Below, in pieces: positions 61,520 to 64,000 of a stretch of 64,000 nt of DNA. The notes under the pieces are model-generated. The model made no database searches and was not told the DNA's origin. It saw only the letters and a program-made list of their open reading frames with translations. How positions within the stretch are numbered: the stretch's first letter is position 1; every line of letters starts with the position of its first letter. Position numbers and translations under genes: made by a program. Source of the DNA: Stenopsyche tienmushanensis (taxonomy: Eukaryota; Arthropoda; Insecta; Trichoptera; Stenopsychidae); contig WACJ01000406.1 in NCBI GenBank assembly GCA_008973525.1, forward strand, positions 1,798,001 through 1,862,000, read 5' to 3'.

Positions 61520-61608
61520 GGGCGCCTGGCGACGCTCATCCCACTCTCTTCGACACCATCGGGAGAGACTACGCCAACAATGAACGCGTTATCCCCATTT
61601 TCTATTTA
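61520..61608 (+). other. putative second exon segment
   Basis: GC-rich continuation after the candidate acceptor. An ATG at about 61579 with A at -3 opens only MNALSPFSIYKFD before a stop. No further donor is clear. The composition turns sharply AT-rich after about 61600, which fits the end of a transcribed exon or the start of an intron. Confidence 0.3.
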
Positions 61609-64000
61609 TAAATTCGATTGAAAAATTTAAGGGTGCCGTTTTTCGCGAATAATTTTAAGATCGCTTTTAAAGATATGCAAAATATTTTAAAATATCCATA
61701 GAAATAAAAATATTATTTCAAGGCAAATTACGACTAAATTTCAATTTTTATAGATAAAAAAATATTTTTTAATAAATTTCATGATTTTTAAAATATACAC
61801 TTTATAAAATAATTTGCATATTTTTTACGCGAGATGCATGACGTTTAAAAATTAGATTTAATTTTCCGTGGATTTTTAAAGCCATTTTTTATAATGTTAA
61901 AAATATTCCGAATTTATTTCGGACTTCATGCGAAAAAATCGACATGATTCAAAATCGAATGTTCGAAAATTCTATTATTTTTTTGCATTTGGATTTAAAA
62001 ATATTTGGCTTTATGAACACTTTAAAAATCCCGGAGAAAATTTACGGAGATCATTTTATATTTTTATATAAAGTACAAGACGAATCAATTTTTTCGTTTA
62101 AAAATTGAGCTTAAAATATTTTCAAAAAGCCCAAAAATATTATTGGACTGTAAAATTCAATGTATTAAAATTATGACAAATAAATCATAATTTTTCAGTC
62201 TCAAAAGTCGCACAAATGCAAATTTTATACGTGTCGCGTTAAATATTTTTTAAGATGAATTTGGGCCTCAATAAAAAATATTTATTGTGTAAAAAATAAC
62301 TATTTAAAATGACCGAACTTGTATTTAACTCCAGACTTCTAAAAAGGGTCGAAACATAAATTCGGGCACTTGTAAATTCTATTTACATTTTTTTGTCATG
62401 TAAATTTTTCAATGATGCATTTTGTGAAATTTGCGAAAAACACATGGGAAATGCTCAAATTTTAAATATCCAAAAATATGAATTAAAAAATGATGATATA
62501 AAAATATAAAATGTTTATTCGATGCGGACGACTGTTTTTATTGACGCCGTATTTTAAAAGGGTGAGTATCTAAGGGTAAGTTTCGTCGGTATCGGAATAA
62601 AAGTTAGAAAATTATTTCCGCGCTCCTGATAAAATATTGCGCCGGCAATTCGCGTCGAGCCCGACGCGATCTTCGGGTGCAGCGCTCGAGTTGAAAATAT
62701 GTATTTTTAATTTAAATTATTACCGAATTAATTTATTTTCACGAGAAAAAAAACACATTAAGGACCCTCGTACTTCCGTCGGAAAAGCGAGTTTATGTCC
62801 GCGATGGAATAAAATCAAATTTATATCCGCCGCTAAAACCGTCGCATCGGTATAAATTCTTCGGCGCAAAGTTACAAAGCGTTCTCCATGACAATCTTCC
62901 GTTGGGTAAAAAAAGGGTGCAATGAAAGTCCACCACTCAGTATTTCCATTACATCGCTCAAATTGAATTATGAAAATGCGGCGCATTGTCGACTTGGCAA
63001 TTCCACGATGAGGCATAGCCGCCCGTTTTTCCGCGAAAGTTTCGATGGAACCGCAAAAAAGGAGGGTGTGAAATCTTGCAAGGAAATAATATGCATATTT
63101 GATATACATAATTTGGGTTTTTAAAAGTTTTCGAATTATATTCGCGGCTTCTTAAAGTTTCCTTTGTAATTAGGGCCCATTAGGGTCTAATTGCACAGTC
63201 GCAGTAGTGCGACATAGACTACTTATTAACGAGCTGCAAAAAGTACGAATGTAAAATCTTGGCAAGAAAAATCTTAATTGCGTTTAAAATACCTCTTCAA
63301 ATTCCGATTCATTTAGAAACTTCCGTTGTATGGGATTTGTGGAAGGAAATTTTCATTTCGGGAAAATTGAGAACATTTAATGCACGGATTAATCACAAAT
63401 ATATCCAACTTATTCCATATTTATAGATAATAATTTCTTCCGTCTGAAAATGCATTGCATTTTAATTAAAAGATAATTTAAAGACGTCCTAATATATTTA
63501 CAAACCTGAATATATATTTATATAAAAGCAATTCAGCGTCGATTAATAGCACTAATTGGAAGCCAATTATTCAAATTCAGATAGAAGTAAATAAGCTAAT
63601 TGAAATAAAGCAATATATTGCACAAAAATTGAGCGCAGGTAATAAAATTGAATTGTAAGCTTACGGATAAAAAAGATACGTGACCATATGGTAAAATTCA
63701 TATTTATTAACTGCGTGTATAGCCTAAGGGCCAACGTAACAATAATCCGTTAAATTACTTAAAAACCCAATTATCGACTGAAATAATACGATTTAAAGGC
63801 TAAAAAATAAATATTATCAATATTCGGAATAATAGCCTAAATCATTATGCCCTGTTAATATTTTGTATTTTAATCAATAGGCCACAAAGTAAAAAAAAAT
63901 AAGTAGATTTATCGCCGCAGAACGAGCGTAATTTTGGATTGAATCTATTCAAAAAACCATTTGAAGAGATGTTTTTCTGAAGCACAACGCGCGATTTAAT
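61609..64000. other. non-coding, probably intronic or downstream
   Basis: Very AT-rich to about 62520, with A/T runs. An island at about 62560-63300 has balanced composition with overlapping frames on both strands (129 codons reverse at 62720-63109), none with a domain. The rest to the window end is AT-rich. No gene recognised. Confidence 0.4.

Noticed and set aside
61600..62520. Another copy of the 1.2-kb DDE element
   Set aside because: A short resemblance (CTCAAAAGTCGCACAAATGC versus CTTCAAAAGTCACACAAAAA) near 62200 is not supported by terminal repeats or coding motifs.
62720..63109. 129-codon reverse open frame overlapped by forward frames
   Set aside because: Lies in a balanced-composition island open on both strands; no domain or signal peptide pattern that makes sense.
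1..64000. CRISPR arrays, phage or bacterial defence systems
   Set aside because: No regularly spaced repeats, ribosome-binding sites or operons; all evidence points to animal nuclear DNA.

Overview
The window is eukaryotic nuclear DNA, most likely from an insect or another arthropod. The evidence is strong AT bias with no dense coding anywhere, many decayed class II transposons (mariner, pogo/Tigger, piggyBac, hAT and probably Helitron), a TATA plus TCAGT-type core promoter, and a very short candidate intron with arthropod-style splice signals. No complete host protein-coding gene is visible. I found no convincing tRNA, rRNA, CRISPR array or bacterial-style operon. Species cannot be named from this sequence alone.

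Layout. 1-1.16 kb: mixed-composition non-coding DNA with a weak TATA candidate. 1.16-2.08 kb: a TA-flanked DDE element holding three tandem copies of a transposase fragment. 4.46-5.71 kb: a dead but full-length mariner. 7.08 kb: a tiny MITE. 8.85-10.44 kb: a pogo-like element carrying a nested MITE. 14.3-16.4 kb: piggyBac-like ends and a hAT remnant that still encodes a dimerisation domain. 18-27 kb: further piggyBac-like ends, a Helitron-like repeat, a 52-bp palindromic MITE and an inverted hAT copy. 28.4-29.5 kb: a broken piggyBac transposase. 31.85-32.57 kb: a hAT MITE with an 8-bp target duplication. 36-39 kb: a 66-bp MITE, a possible decayed exon and a reverse-strand mariner piece. 41.5-43.9 kb: an internally deleted mariner beside a second pogo-like copy with the same nested MITE. 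45-50.5 kb: mariner fragments, the second copy of the 1.2-kb element family, and a mariner split by a hAT copy. 54.5-55.6 kb: another mariner. 60.5-61.6 kb: a GC-rich structured block followed by the best host feature, a GAGA/TATA/initiator promoter, a first exon of about 297 bp and a 46-nt candidate intron.

Between the transposons lie islands of more balanced composition with homeodomain-like AT motifs and no long reading frames. With the promoter at 61.18 kb pointing right, I infer a gene-poor regulatory stretch upstream of, or inside, a large gene whose body lies beyond 64 kb. This is inference and needs synteny or RNA-seq. The transposon remnants do not work together as a system. I found no undescribed biological system. 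The most interesting signals are the promoter/exon/intron unit, the structured block upstream of it, the tandem transposase triplication, and the nested pogo copies.
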